A program made the position numbers and the translations under genes. From Rhodoluna sp. (GTDB lineage: Bacteria > Actinomycetota > Actinomycetes > Actinomycetales > Microbacteriaceae), in assembly GCA_026393335.1 (NCBI GenBank), contig JAPLAJ010000119.1, positions 1 to 49,943 on the forward strand: a stretch of DNA of 49,943 nucleotides. Reading direction: 5' to 3'. The notes below the pieces were generated by a model that worked only from the letters and a program-made list of their open reading frames with translations, was not told the DNA's origin and did not search any database. This document shows positions 10,646 through 20,237 of this stretch, piece after piece; positions within the stretch are counted from its first letter, which is position 1, and every line of letters starts with the position of its first letter.

Positions 10646-11788
10646 ATGGCCCTCGTCGAGCAGAATTTCCTAGAAGTTTTCGGCACTTCGATGGCTAAAC
10701 TAATGGGCATGAACTCTGAACTAACTTGGCCCAACATTCTTGAAACTCTCAATCAAAAAAGAGACTTGAGTAGAACGCAAGCGACCTGGTCAATGCAGCA
10801 GATTATGGCTGGTTCAGCAACCGATGAACAAATGGAAGAGTTCCTGCTAACTCTCAGATCCAAGGGTGAAGATGTTGTTGAGCTCTCTGGTTTTGTTGAC
10901 GTGATGCTCGAGAACGCACTTAGTATTCCAATTTCAAATGATGCAATTGACATCGTTGGAACTGGGGGAGATCAACTAGGAACCGTAAACATTTCATCCA
11001 TGGCTGCAATTGTCACAGCAGCGTGTGGTTACCCAGTCCTAAAGCACGGAAGCAGATCAGCATCCGGTAAAACAGGCTCGTCAGAGATGCTGGAAGCGCT
11101 AGGTATAAGACTTGATTTGACACCTGAGCAGTTGGCAGAGGTCTTCAAAAAGGCTGGAATAACCTTTTTTTTCGCCCCGATGTTCCACCCTTCACTCAAA
11201 AACGTGGGTCCAACCCGCAAAAAGCTAGGAATACCGACAACCTTCAATTTCCTAGGGCCATTAGCTAACCCAGCCCAGCCGCTAGCTACCGCATTGGGTG
11301 TGGCAAATGAGGTTATGGCACCACTTTTGGCTGCTGAAATGGCCTCCAGGGGCCGTACAGCCCTTGTTTTTAGGGGTTCAGACGGCCTAGACGAGCTCAC
11401 AACCACAGGAAAAAGCCAAATATGGGTTGTTTTTGGTGGAAAAGTAACAGAACACTCGTTCAATCCAGCAGATATAGGCATACAACAGGCTTCAGTTGAA
11501 CAACTTTTGGGTGGCGATGCAGTAGAAAACGCTGTCACAACCAGAGGCGTATTTGGCGAAAATATCGAATACAAGGGGGATAGGCACGCCATTCAGGACA
11601 TCGTAGCCCTGAACGCTTCAGCTGGGATGACAGCATATGAGCTCAACAAGACCAGCAACATTTCTGAATTCGATTTGTTGGGATCTCTGAAGAAACATTA
11701 TCTCCAGGCTCAAGAAGCAATCAACGATGGCACAGCGTTAGCTAAGTTGAACCAGTGGGTTGATTTGAGCAAATCTACTGGGGAGTAG
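10646..11788 (+). CDS. trpD: Anthranilate phosphoribosyltransferase
   Basis: DIVGTGGDQLGTVNISSMAAIV, KHGSRSASGKTGSSEMLEALG, FFFAPMFHPSLKNVGPTRKKLGIPTTFNFLGPLANPAQP. The start may be an internal ATG. Confidence 0.93.
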   Translation: MALVEQNFLEVFGTSMAKLMGMNSELTWPNILETLNQKRDLSRTQATWSMQQIMAGSATDEQMEEFLLTLRSKGEDVVELSGFVDVMLENALSIPISNDAIDIVGTGGDQLGTVNISSMAAIVTAACGYPVLKHGSRSASGKTGSSEMLEALGIRLDLTPEQLAEVFKKAGITFFFAPMFHPSLKNVGPTRKKLGIPTTFNFLGPLANPAQPLATALGVANEVMAPLLAAEMASRGRTALVFRGSDGLDELTTTGKSQIWVVFGGKVTEHSFNPADIGIQQASVEQLLGGDAVENAVTTRGVFGENIEYKGDRHAIQDIVALNASAGMTAYELNKTSNISEFDLLGSLKKHYLQAQEAINDGTALAKLNQWVDLSKSTGE

Positions 11789-11854
11789 CCTTAGAGCCCA
11801 GATAAACATTACTTGACATAATGTTCATTATCGGTGTTATATCCACAAGGGAAC

Positions 11855-12328
11855 CTAAGCCCCAAACCTAACCCGGAGCCATTCCCTAAGATCATGTGGA
11901 GCTAATGCTTCACCACTTGCCAACAGTTCTTCGATTGTCCACCAACGATATTCCAAAACATCTCGGTGTTCATCTTGGGTAAATCCAGATGTATCAGGCT
12001 CAAAGTTCTGAACTGAATATTCATAAATTGTGTCTTTGTAAGTGTGATAACTTTCCCCGTCAGTCCAGTCCCAACGTCCAGATGCCACCAGGACAGGTTC
12101 TCCCAGAACTGCTGGATCAATACTCAGTCCGGTTTCCTCCAGAAGCTCTCTGACAGCTGTCTGCAGTGTGGTTTCACCTTGGTCAATGCCGCCACCAGGT
12201 GTGAGCCATCTTGGTGGCAAGCCAACTTCAGGATCAAAGTGTGTTTTTAGAAGAAAAATACGATTTTGCTCATCGACAAGCATTACCCGAGCTGTTTCAC
12301 GGTGTTTCATGTGCCTTTTATCGCTCAT
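11855..12328 (-). CDS. NUDIX hydrolase
   Basis: Nudix box GGGIDQGETTLQTAVRELLEETGL. Confidence 0.93.
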   Translation of the reverse strand: MSDKRHMKHRETARVMLVDEQNRIFLLKTHFDPEVGLPPRWLTPGGGIDQGETTLQTAVRELLEETGLSIDPAVLGEPVLVASGRWDWTDGESYHTYKDTIYEYSVQNFEPDTSGFTQDEHRDVLEYRWWTIEELLASGEALAPHDLREWLRVRFGA

Positions 12329-12957
12329 TTTGGGGTTTTTACTCCATTTGAGTCGCTTTTTGGGTCAAATCCGAACCATTTCATGGTCATTTGCATCAAA
12401 GTGCCTATAGAAATGGCAAATAGGGCAGTACCTATCCCCACAGTGCCTCCCAATAGCCAACCTGTGATTAGCACCACCGACTCCCCTATGGTTCTGATCA
12501 CCCAAAACGGCCAGCCACTAACTCTGGTCAAACCAACCATCAAACCATCTCGAGGACCTGCTCCAAGGTTGGCAGAGATGTATAAACCAGCTCCTAGGGC
12601 AACAGAAAACAGTCCTAAAGCCATCCAAACTAAGTTAGCTAGCCAGCCGTCAAGTTCAGGCATCAGTGGCTTACTTAGATCAGCAAAAGGACCAATTAGA
12701 ACTGCGTTAATAATCGTTCCTATGCCCGGCTGCTGCTTAATCGGAATCCAAATTAGTAAAACAATGGCACTAATAACCACTGCGCAGGTGCCAAAAGACC
12801 AACCGGTTTGAACCTGTAAACCTTGAGATAAGACATCCCAGGGTGGGACTCCTAGACCGGTGTGGATCATCATCGCCAAACCCAGGCCCACTAGATACAA
12901 ACCCAAGAGCAATCTGCCCATAGGTTTGATACCAAGGTTCACGAGAGAATTTTTCAC
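12325..12957 (-). CDS. YczE/YyaS/YitT-family integral membrane protein
   Basis: About five TMs; GLGLAMMIHTGLGVPPWDVLSQGL and ANLGAGPRDGLMVGL are family-typical. 4-nt overlap with the nudix gene. Confidence 0.75.
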   Translation of the reverse strand: MKNSLVNLGIKPMGRLLLGLYLVGLGLAMMIHTGLGVPPWDVLSQGLQVQTGWSFGTCAVVISAIVLLIWIPIKQQPGIGTIINAVLIGPFADLSKPLMPELDGWLANLVWMALGLFSVALGAGLYISANLGAGPRDGLMVGLTRVSGWPFWVIRTIGESVVLITGWLLGGTVGIGTALFAISIGTLMQMTMKWFGFDPKSDSNGVKTPK

Positions 12958-12994
12958 AACGCTAGCCTACCTTCGCCTATTCAAGGAGTTATCA

Positions 12995-13753
12995 ATGCAA
13001 GAGCATGAGTACTTCAATGTCGCAAGACCTGTGGTCCTTGCTCACCGAGGTGGCTCTGCTGGCACAGAAAACACGATAGAAACTTTTAATGATGCGGTTA
13101 GATGCGGTGTGTTCAGCATTGAAACTGACGTGAGAACCACCAAAGACGGTGTTGCAATACTTTTTCACGATGCAGATCTGAAGCGAGTTGCGAATATCGA
13201 CAAGAAAGTTTCCCAGACTACCTTTGTCGAGCTAGAACAAATTAATTTAGTCGGGGGTGGAAAAATCCAGACCCTTGTTCAAGCTCTAACCGCTCTCCCC
13301 CAGACCAGGTTCAATTTGGATATCAAAGACCCAGAATCCGTTCAAACCGCTGCAGCAGCAATTGAACTTACAAAATCTCCTAATCGAGTGCTAGTTTCTA
13401 GCTTCAGCGAGAAAAGAAGATTAGCCACGCTCAAACTGCTTACTCAACCTGTTGCCACATCGGCAAGTGCCACGATAGTGATCGAAGTGTGGTTGATGCA
13501 CGTTTTTAGGCTTCCACAAGCTTTCTTGGCAAAAAGACTCAAAGGCATTGGAGCTCTGCAGATTCCACGCTCTATGTATGGAATAAAACTTGATTCCAAG
13601 AGGTTTATCCGTAAGGTGAGAGCCACAAACACCGAGATTCACTACTGGACGATAAATAATCCACAAGAAATGTTAGAACTCACTGCGCGAGGTGCAACTG
13701 GGATAGTCTCTGATGTGTCAGAGTTAGCAGTTCAAACACTGAGAAAAGCCTGA
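12995..13753 (+). CDS. Glycerophosphodiester phosphodiesterase
   Basis: VVLAHRGGSAGTENTIETFNDAV...IETDVRTTKDGVAILFHDADLKRV; start reset from ORF 12860 to ATG 12995 behind AAGGAG. Confidence 0.88.
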   Translation: MQEHEYFNVARPVVLAHRGGSAGTENTIETFNDAVRCGVFSIETDVRTTKDGVAILFHDADLKRVANIDKKVSQTTFVELEQINLVGGGKIQTLVQALTALPQTRFNLDIKDPESVQTAAAAIELTKSPNRVLVSSFSEKRRLATLKLLTQPVATSASATIVIEVWLMHVFRLPQAFLAKRLKGIGALQIPRSMYGIKLDSKRFIRKVRATNTEIHYWTINNPQEMLELTARGATGIVSDVSELAVQTLRKA

Positions 13754-13831
13754 GTTCGGGAAGTAATCGTTAATTTCTTCGCTTATCTTCTATGTAACAA
13801 CACATGTAACAAAAAAGATTAAGGAAGAAAC

Positions 13832-14203
13832 ATGGCTCAACAATCAATGCGTGGTATTCGACTAGGTTCAGAGAGCTTCGAAACTGCAGCTGGAGTGAGC
13901 CTCTCCCCTAGAAACACTCACAAGTACCGCTGTGCTAAAGAGCACATTTCTGAAGTTGTTTTTGCTCAGGAAGCAGAAGTTCCTGCCGCCTGGAATTGTA
14001 AATCTTGCTCTCTTGAAGCCGCATTACTTGATGACGAAGGCAAGCAAGCCTTTGAGACTGAACTGCCTAAGGCTCCTAGAACCCATTACGAGATGCTGTT
14101 AGAGCGCAGAACTCGAGTTGAATTAGAAGAGATACTTGGCGAACGTTTAGATGAGTTGAAGGCTAGACGATCAAGAGGTCAGGCAGACGCAACTAACAAC
14201 TAG
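13832..14203 (+). CDS. rbpA: RNA polymerase-binding protein RbpA
   Basis: MRGIRLGSESFETAAGVSLSPRNTHKYRCAKEHISEVVFAQEAEVPAAWNCKSC, Zn-ribbon and sigma-interaction region. Confidence 0.95.
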   Translation: MAQQSMRGIRLGSESFETAAGVSLSPRNTHKYRCAKEHISEVVFAQEAEVPAAWNCKSCSLEAALLDDEGKQAFETELPKAPRTHYEMLLERRTRVELEEILGERLDELKARRSRGQADATNN

Positions 14204-14917
14204 TTACTTGCGTAAGAAGATTCTTTTGAATCCAAATTTCGTCATTAGTAAAAGCGCTTCGGTCACAATGTTGCCACTCATCTTGGACTCCCCTATTTCA
14301 CGTTCGACAAAAGTTATTGGCACCTCGGCAGTTCTTCCACCAAGCTGGATAGTTCTATAGGCCATCTCTATTTGAAAAGAGTAACCTCGGGCATTGATAG
14401 AGGCCAGATCCATTTTTTGCAAAAAACTAGATCTGAAAACCCTGAAACCAGCTGTCATGTCGTTGAGCCTAGAGCCCAGCATGATCTTGGCGTAAATGTT
14501 TCCGCCGCGGGAAAGCCACTGTCTGTGTAGCGGCCAATTTTGTGTCTTACCGCCACGAACATAACGAGAACCAATAACCAAATCATTGTCCTGGCAAATA
14601 GCCAACAGCTTAGGAAGATCTTCAGCTCGGTGGCTACCGTCCGCATCCATCTCAACTACGTAATCAAATCCCAAACCAAACGCATGATTGAAACCTGCAA
14701 TATATGCAGCGCCTAGCCCCTGCTTATCTTTTCTGTGAAGAACACTGATCCGCTTATCTTTAGCGGCTAGTGCTTCGGCAAGATTTCCTGTGCCATCAGG
14801 ACTACCATCATCAACAATCAATAAAGAAACATCTGGGTTGAACTTAAACAGGTCGCTCGCGGCACGCTCAATGTTGCCTGCCTCATTGTAGGTAGGCATG
14901 ATTACTAGAACCTTCAA
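14204..14917 (-). CDS. ppm1: Polyprenol monophosphomannose synthase (GT2)
   Basis: VIMPTYNEAGNIE, LLIVDDGSPDGTG, VVEMDADGSHRAEDLPKLL; adjacent to lnt. Confidence 0.9.
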   Translation of the reverse strand: MKVLVIMPTYNEAGNIERAASDLFKFNPDVSLLIVDDGSPDGTGNLAEALAAKDKRISVLHRKDKQGLGAAYIAGFNHAFGLGFDYVVEMDADGSHRAEDLPKLLAICQDNDLVIGSRYVRGGKTQNWPLHRQWLSRGGNIYAKIMLGSRLNDMTAGFRVFRSSFLQKMDLASINARGYSFQIEMAYRTIQLGGRTAEVPITFVEREIGESKMSGNIVTEALLLMTKFGFKRIFLRK

Positions 14918-16533
14918 GAACGCTTCGCTTTCAGTCTTCTGATAGTCAATCCGATGACAGAAATTGGAAATAGCAACATGGCAAGAATGAATGCACCTGG
15001 TTCAACATACTTTCCATACGCAACAGCTGGAGTTATCTCATTTCTCAAAGCTATATCTTGAACCATTGCACCTGGTTTGAATGACTCTAGTTCTTGAACG
15101 ACTGAGCCATCAGCTGCATAGATACCTGAAACTCCGACAGTTGAAATAGAAACAACAGTTCTACCGGTTTCTATTGCACGCATGCGGGACACAGCTGCTT
15201 GCTGAACTCCTTGTTCACTCTTTCCAAAGTCAGAGCTATTGGTTTGAATCATTAGTGCCTGAGCACCTTCGTTGATCAAGTCAAAACTCAGATAGTCAAA
15301 AGTAACTTCAAAACAAATTAGCGATCCAACTTTTGCACCATTAGGAAGTTCAAATATTCCATCTCGTGTGCCAGAACTCATGTCCCAACCAATCAGTCCA
15401 ATCATGTCTGGCGCGAGAGCCATAAAGAATGAACGATTCGGCACATACTCGCCAAATGGTACAGGACGTTTCTTTTGGTAAGTGTCCGCTAGTCCAGTCC
15501 CCGGTAGCCAAAGGTCGACCTCGTTATAGAAATCACTTCCTCGGAAAGTTTTATTACCAAAGAGCAGCGGAGCTTTTAGCTCTTCATTGACGAACTGACT
15601 GATTTTTTGAGCAGGTTCGACCATGGTAGTTGGATCCAAGTCAGCAGAGTTTTCTGGCCAAACCATTAAATCAATATCATCTGCAGCTTGAGTTACATCA
15701 TAATTATCTGCAGCTTGAATACCAACTACTTCTCTGGCAACTGCAAGGTGTTTATCCAAAATGGAACCAGGTGGGTTTACCGCGAACAGTCCAGCATTAG
15801 CGTTTCCCTGCACAGCAGCTACTTTCATAGTGCCTGCTGTTCCAGAGGCATCTAAAACAATCAGTGCTGGAATACCCAGAACTAATACAGATGCTACCGC
15901 TGTAGGGATGAAGGTAACCCCACGTCTATAAAGACCTGATCCCTGTGGCTGAGGATTGACAAACCTGAACAGGAAAAGTGCCGAAATGAAAACAATTAGC
16001 CAGGTCAAACCGGCAATGTCGATGTAGTAGACCCATCGAGCTAACCAAGTATCAACTAGGGATAGTCCTGCTCTGGCCCAAGGCATGCCACCGAATGGAA
16101 ATACTCCGGCCCAATATTCGCGAGCTGTGAAAACAGCTCCTAGAGCCAAGGCAATTACAAATGGTTCTGCTCTGCCCAAACTCAAAGTCCTAAGCCAACG
16201 CCAGACAACAGCTGCAACAGCAACTGCTAAACCGATCATCAATCCTTGAACTATGGAAAGCGCAAACCAAGGTATTGGTCCAAGGTATGTGGTCAACCAC
16301 TTTGTGACTAATCCGAAAAATGCGAAACCAGCGATACTTCCAACGATGAAGGCTCTAAAGAACCCCAATTGCCTGATTGCTAAAAGAATCAAGAAGTAGC
16401 CGATGAAGATGCCTGGCCAGAAGTTCCAAGCAGGAAAACTAAGCGCTAGGAAGACTCCCCCAAGCGCGCCTACAAAGGCTCTCCCCCAGAATGTGCTGGA
16501 AAACCTAAGCCAATTGACTATAGAAATAAACAC
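14914..16533 (-). CDS. lnt: Apolipoprotein N-acyltransferase
   Basis: N-terminal TM bundle plus nitrilase-like domain: DLMVWPENSADLD, KKRPVPFGEYVPNR, SLICFEVTFDYL. Confidence 0.9.
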   Translation of the reverse strand: MFISIVNWLRFSSTFWGRAFVGALGGVFLALSFPAWNFWPGIFIGYFLILLAIRQLGFFRAFIVGSIAGFAFFGLVTKWLTTYLGPIPWFALSIVQGLMIGLAVAVAAVVWRWLRTLSLGRAEPFVIALALGAVFTAREYWAGVFPFGGMPWARAGLSLVDTWLARWVYYIDIAGLTWLIVFISALFLFRFVNPQPQGSGLYRRGVTFIPTAVASVLVLGIPALIVLDASGTAGTMKVAAVQGNANAGLFAVNPPGSILDKHLAVAREVVGIQAADNYDVTQAADDIDLMVWPENSADLDPTTMVEPAQKISQFVNEELKAPLLFGNKTFRGSDFYNEVDLWLPGTGLADTYQKKRPVPFGEYVPNRSFFMALAPDMIGLIGWDMSSGTRDGIFELPNGAKVGSLICFEVTFDYLSFDLINEGAQALMIQTNSSDFGKSEQGVQQAAVSRMRAIETGRTVVSISTVGVSGIYAADGSVVQELESFKPGAMVQDIALRNEITPAVAYGKYVEPGAFILAMLLFPISVIGLTIRRLKAKRS

Positions 16534-16536
16534 AAT

Positions 16537-18981
16537 CTAAGCGTAATAGGAGTAAGCAACAATTCCACGCTTAATTTGGTCAATAGACGACTGGGCGGTT
16601 GCTGAGAGTTCGTCGGGATTTACTTTAGAGATTTGTTCCAGAAGGTCAATGGTCTGCTTGCACCATCGAATGAAGTCTCCAGCTAGCATGCCCGTTTGTT
16701 TGAGAACCGTGTCAAGTCTTGATCCTGTAGCCCATCGGTGCATTTGCAATGCCATGGCCGAATCAGGCTCGGATGACAGCGGTAAATTATGCGCTTTAGC
16801 CAGTGCCTGGAGGTCGTCCCAAACTTCTAGGGTTTCATTGAAGACTGCAACAAACTCCCCCTTAGGCATTTTAGGAGCGAGACCATCATCATCTCTTCTA
16901 GCTTCATAGACCAATGAAGCCGCAATGGCCGCTAGCGTCTGAGCATCTACGTGATGCCAAACCCTTCTGCCAATACATTCTGCAACCAGCAGATCTCGTT
17001 CACCATAAATCTTGGCTAGTTTTTGACCTGATTCAGTTATTTCAAGATCTCCTGAAACCTCTGAAACATATTCAAGTTCAATCAGCACTTCGGTGATTCG
17101 ATCGAAAGTCTTTGCCACCTGATTAGTTCTTGATTCAATTTGCTTGATTATGGCTGCAGTTTCTCTTTCAAGTTTGTACCAACGCTCACCCCAACGTGAA
17201 TGAGCTTCTCTATCTGGACAAGCATGGCAAGGGTGTGAACGTAATTCACGTTTGAGATTAGTAACTTTTATTTCAAGTTGTCTCATGCCTTTAGTTTGTC
17301 TAAGGTCATTTCTTCTTGCTTGTCGACCAGACTGAGCAATCTCACGCTCAAGATCACTAACCTGTCGACGCAAGGTTGCATACTGCCTAAAATCCCCAAC
17401 ATGACATTTCATGGACTCTTCGTAACCATCTAGCGAGGCTTGCTTCTCTCTAATGACTCTAGCTAAACCAACCACAGACCTATCCGCTTGAAATTGAGCA
17501 AAGGAGGTTTCTAATACTTCTCTTGATCTTCTTTGTCCAAATGCTTCGATTAGGTTAACCGCCATGTTGAAAGTAGGTCGGAAAGAAGAAATAAGCGGAT
17601 AAGTTCTCTTTGAAGCTAAACCCGCCACATATGTTGGATCAAGGTTTGCAGCCCACTGAATAACCGAGTGTCCTTCAACGTCAATTCCTCGTCTACCAGC
17701 TCTTCCAGTTAGCTGCGTGTATTCGCCTGGGGTTATCTGCACTCGACCTTCACCGTTGAACTTATCTAAACGATCCAAAACAACTGTTCGCGCTGGCATG
17801 TTTATACCTAGAGCAAGTGTCTCGGTTGCAAATACAACTTTGACAAGCTTTCGAAGAAAGAGTTCTTCCACTACCTCTTTGAAAGCTGGTAATAATCCTG
17901 CGTGATGGGCCGCAACTCCACGCTCTAATGCGCTTAACCACTCGAAGTAACCTAAGGCTGCTAAATCTTCATCAGCGATAGAGCCACACTTCTCCTCCGC
18001 TACTCTGCGGATGATTTGCTTGTCTTCAGGTTTAGTTAGACGAATACCAGAGGCTAGGACAGATTGCACGGCTGCTTCACAGCCAGCTCTTGAGAAGATA
18101 AAGAAGATTGCAGGCAGTAGATCAGCCTCGTCCAAGATTTCAATAATCTCTGGCTTACTGGCCTTATAGATACGTCCCATGTTGCGGTCAGGAAACCCAG
18201 TATGTCCGCGTCTGCCTCGGATTGGCTTGTTCACAGGTTGTCGCATCTTGTTGGCATGACGTTGAACCAAATCGACGTTTACTCTAAGTTCCTTATCTGA
18301 ATCATCAAAGAGAGGAATAAGTTCATCACCAAACAGAACATGCTGATTCAAAGGAACAGGTCTTACTTCCGAAACAATTACTGTCGTGCCACCTTGAACT
18401 TCATCCAGCCAGGCACCAAACTCTTCAGCATTTGAAACAGTTGCGCTTAGTGAGACCACTTTCACATCTTTTGGCAGGTGGAGAATTACCTCTTCCCAGA
18501 CCGCTCCCCTAAACCGATCGGCTAGGTAGTGCACCTCATCCATAACTACATAGCCGAGGCTGATAAGTGAATTGGAGTTTGCATAAATCATGTTGCGCAA
18601 CACTTCTGTGGTCATCACTAGTATCTGCGCGTCTGAATTGATGTTCGTATCACCAGTTAGCAAGCCAACTCGATCAGAGCCATATCTTGACTTGAGTTCT
18701 GCGTACTTTTGATTGCTTAGCGCTTTGATTGGTGTGGTGTAGAAAACCTTAAGTTCTTTTTCAACCGCTAAGTGAATAGCGAACTCTCCCACAATGGTTT
18801 TTCCAGCTCCGGTTGGAGCAGCAACCAAAACACCTTGACCTTCGGCGAGGGCCTGGCAGGCTTTCTCTTGAAAATCGTCTAAAGGAAACTTGATGATGTT
18901 GCGAAAGCTCTCCAAACTCGGATGGGCTTTATTCTTTTTTGCTTTAGCGAATCGTTCTGCTGGAGTTAGTTCTTGCTCCAT
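16537..18981 (-). CDS. helY: DEAD/DEAH-box RNA helicase (HelY/Mtr4-like)
   Basis: Walker A AAPTGAGKTIVGEFA, DEVHYL, LSATVSNAEEFG, ETLALGINMPARTVV, QLTGRAGRRGID; 814 aa. Confidence 0.92.
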   Translation of the reverse strand: MEQELTPAERFAKAKKNKAHPSLESFRNIIKFPLDDFQEKACQALAEGQGVLVAAPTGAGKTIVGEFAIHLAVEKELKVFYTTPIKALSNQKYAELKSRYGSDRVGLLTGDTNINSDAQILVMTTEVLRNMIYANSNSLISLGYVVMDEVHYLADRFRGAVWEEVILHLPKDVKVVSLSATVSNAEEFGAWLDEVQGGTTVIVSEVRPVPLNQHVLFGDELIPLFDDSDKELRVNVDLVQRHANKMRQPVNKPIRGRRGHTGFPDRNMGRIYKASKPEIIEILDEADLLPAIFFIFSRAGCEAAVQSVLASGIRLTKPEDKQIIRRVAEEKCGSIADEDLAALGYFEWLSALERGVAAHHAGLLPAFKEVVEELFLRKLVKVVFATETLALGINMPARTVVLDRLDKFNGEGRVQITPGEYTQLTGRAGRRGIDVEGHSVIQWAANLDPTYVAGLASKRTYPLISSFRPTFNMAVNLIEAFGQRRSREVLETSFAQFQADRSVVGLARVIREKQASLDGYEESMKCHVGDFRQYATLRRQVSDLEREIAQSGRQARRNDLRQTKGMRQLEIKVTNLKRELRSHPCHACPDREAHSRWGERWYKLERETAAIIKQIESRTNQVAKTFDRITEVLIELEYVSEVSGDLEITESGQKLAKIYGERDLLVAECIGRRVWHHVDAQTLAAIAASLVYEARRDDDGLAPKMPKGEFVAVFNETLEVWDDLQALAKAHNLPLSSEPDSAMALQMHRWATGSRLDTVLKQTGMLAGDFIRWCKQTIDLLEQISKVNPDELSATAQSSIDQIKRGIVAYSYYA

Positions 18982-19793
18982 TAGGAGATTTCTTCAGGCT
19001 TATAGTTAGTTGCTAGATCAACTGAACTAAGTGCGTTTTTGGCCTTGATAGCTCTTCGCTTGTCATTACCTAGAGCGATGGCTGCAGATAGGTAGTAGAA
19101 GGCCAACAGAGGAATCATTAGCAAGAACATTGAGATTGGGTCAGATACCGGTGTTGCTAGAGCACCAATTAGTGAAATCAAAAACACAGCTGGTCGCCAA
19201 CCCTTAAGGATGCTCTTGCCACTTAGGGTTCCGACCACATTTAGTAAAACCAAAATAGCTGGCAGCACAAAAGCTAAACCGAACACCAGCAATACCCGAA
19301 CAGTAAACAAAACATACTCTGAGGCATTGATTACGTTAGAGCTTCCTTCGGGAGTGAAACCTAGAAGTGATCTCACAAAGCCTGGGAAAAGCCACCAACC
19401 AAAATAGGCTCCCCCTAGAAACAACGGTGTGCTTGTTAGAGCGAAGGCGATGGTGTATTTACGTTCACGCTTTTTAAACGCTGGTGCAACAAAAGCCCAG
19501 ATTTGATAAAGCCAGAATGGGCTAGTAATGAACAACCCGATGAAAAATGCTACTTGAAAATGTAAATCGAAAGCGGAAACTACAGAGCCAAAGTTGACAG
19601 TCGCATTCACATTAGCTTCTTGGGCAACTCGAATGATGGGTTTTTGAAGTTCTGCGAAGACATAATCAAATAACTGCCAACCGGCTAGCGTTCCAGCGAG
19701 TATGGCAAATGCAGATCGAAAAAGTCTTTTTCGTAACTCACGGAGGTGCCCCGAGAGTTTCATCCTCTTATCGGGGTTGCGGCGAAGAGCCAT
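18981..19793 (-). CDS. tatC: Twin-arginine translocase subunit TatC
   Basis: MKLSGHLRELRKRLFRS, FFIGLFITSPFWLYQIWAFVAPAFKKRERK. Confidence 0.95.
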   Translation of the reverse strand: MALRRNPDKRMKLSGHLRELRKRLFRSAFAILAGTLAGWQLFDYVFAELQKPIIRVAQEANVNATVNFGSVVSAFDLHFQVAFFIGLFITSPFWLYQIWAFVAPAFKKRERKYTIAFALTSTPLFLGGAYFGWWLFPGFVRSLLGFTPEGSSNVINASEYVLFTVRVLLVFGLAFVLPAILVLLNVVGTLSGKSILKGWRPAVFLISLIGALATPVSDPISMFLLMIPLLAFYYLSAAIALGNDKRRAIKAKNALSSVDLATNYKPEEIS

Positions 19794-19990
19794 TAGTCTT
19801 TTTTAGGTTGTTCTTTCTCAGAACTAGCCTTCTTGTCCTCTTCGCGCTCATCGCCCATCTGCTTCATTTCCTTGCGGAAAATACGCATTGATTCACCAAG
19901 ACTCTTAGCAAATGATGGAAGCTTAGGAGCTCCCCAAATGATGAGAACAACAAGGATGATGAAACCTAAGTGCCAGCCTTCTAAACGCAT
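19793..19990 (-). CDS. tatA: Twin-arginine translocase subunit TatA
   Basis: 65 aa, single TM, WGAPKLPSFAKSLGESMRIFRKEM. Confidence 0.93.
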   Translation of the reverse strand: MRLEGWHLGFIILVVLIIWGAPKLPSFAKSLGESMRIFRKEMKQMGDEREEDKKASSEKEQPKKD

Positions 19991-20000
19991 AAATCAAACC

Positions 20001-20237
20001 TTACTTCTTGGGATTACGGGCTTTTGAACCAGTGCCTTCAAGCCTACGCTGTCTGTCCAACCTAGATCGTTGAAGAGCACTTAGTTCAATCTTAAGGGTT
20101 TTTGACTTCTGAGTAATTGGGTCTAAGGATCTATTTACTCTGATAGCGGAAGCCCTCAGCTTCAAGCCAACAACAGCAAGGGCTACCAATGTGGCAAGGG
20201 TCAAAAAGCCATAGACGAACCACCAGATGTTGACCAT
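20001..20237 (-). CDS. Small single-TM protein of unknown function
   Basis: 78 aa, N-terminal TM, basic C-terminus; packed between pafC and tatA on the same strand. Confidence 0.7.
   Translation of the reverse strand: MVNIWWFVYGFLTLATLVALAVVGLKLRASAIRVNRSLDPITQKSKTLKIELSALQRSRLDRQRRLEGTGSKARNPKK

Noticed and set aside
11029-11592. 187-aa minus-strand ORF antisense to trpD
   Set aside because: Lies entirely opposite a clear trpD coding region; low-complexity Ser/Pro-rich translation without motifs.
12266-12811. 181-aa plus-strand ORF opposite the YczE-like gene
   Set aside because: Antisense shadow ORF; the minus-strand frame encodes a convincing membrane protein.
13754-13831. SigR-type promoter (GGAAT-N18-GTT) for rbpA
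   Set aside because: A GGAAG is present, but no matching GTT at proper spacing.
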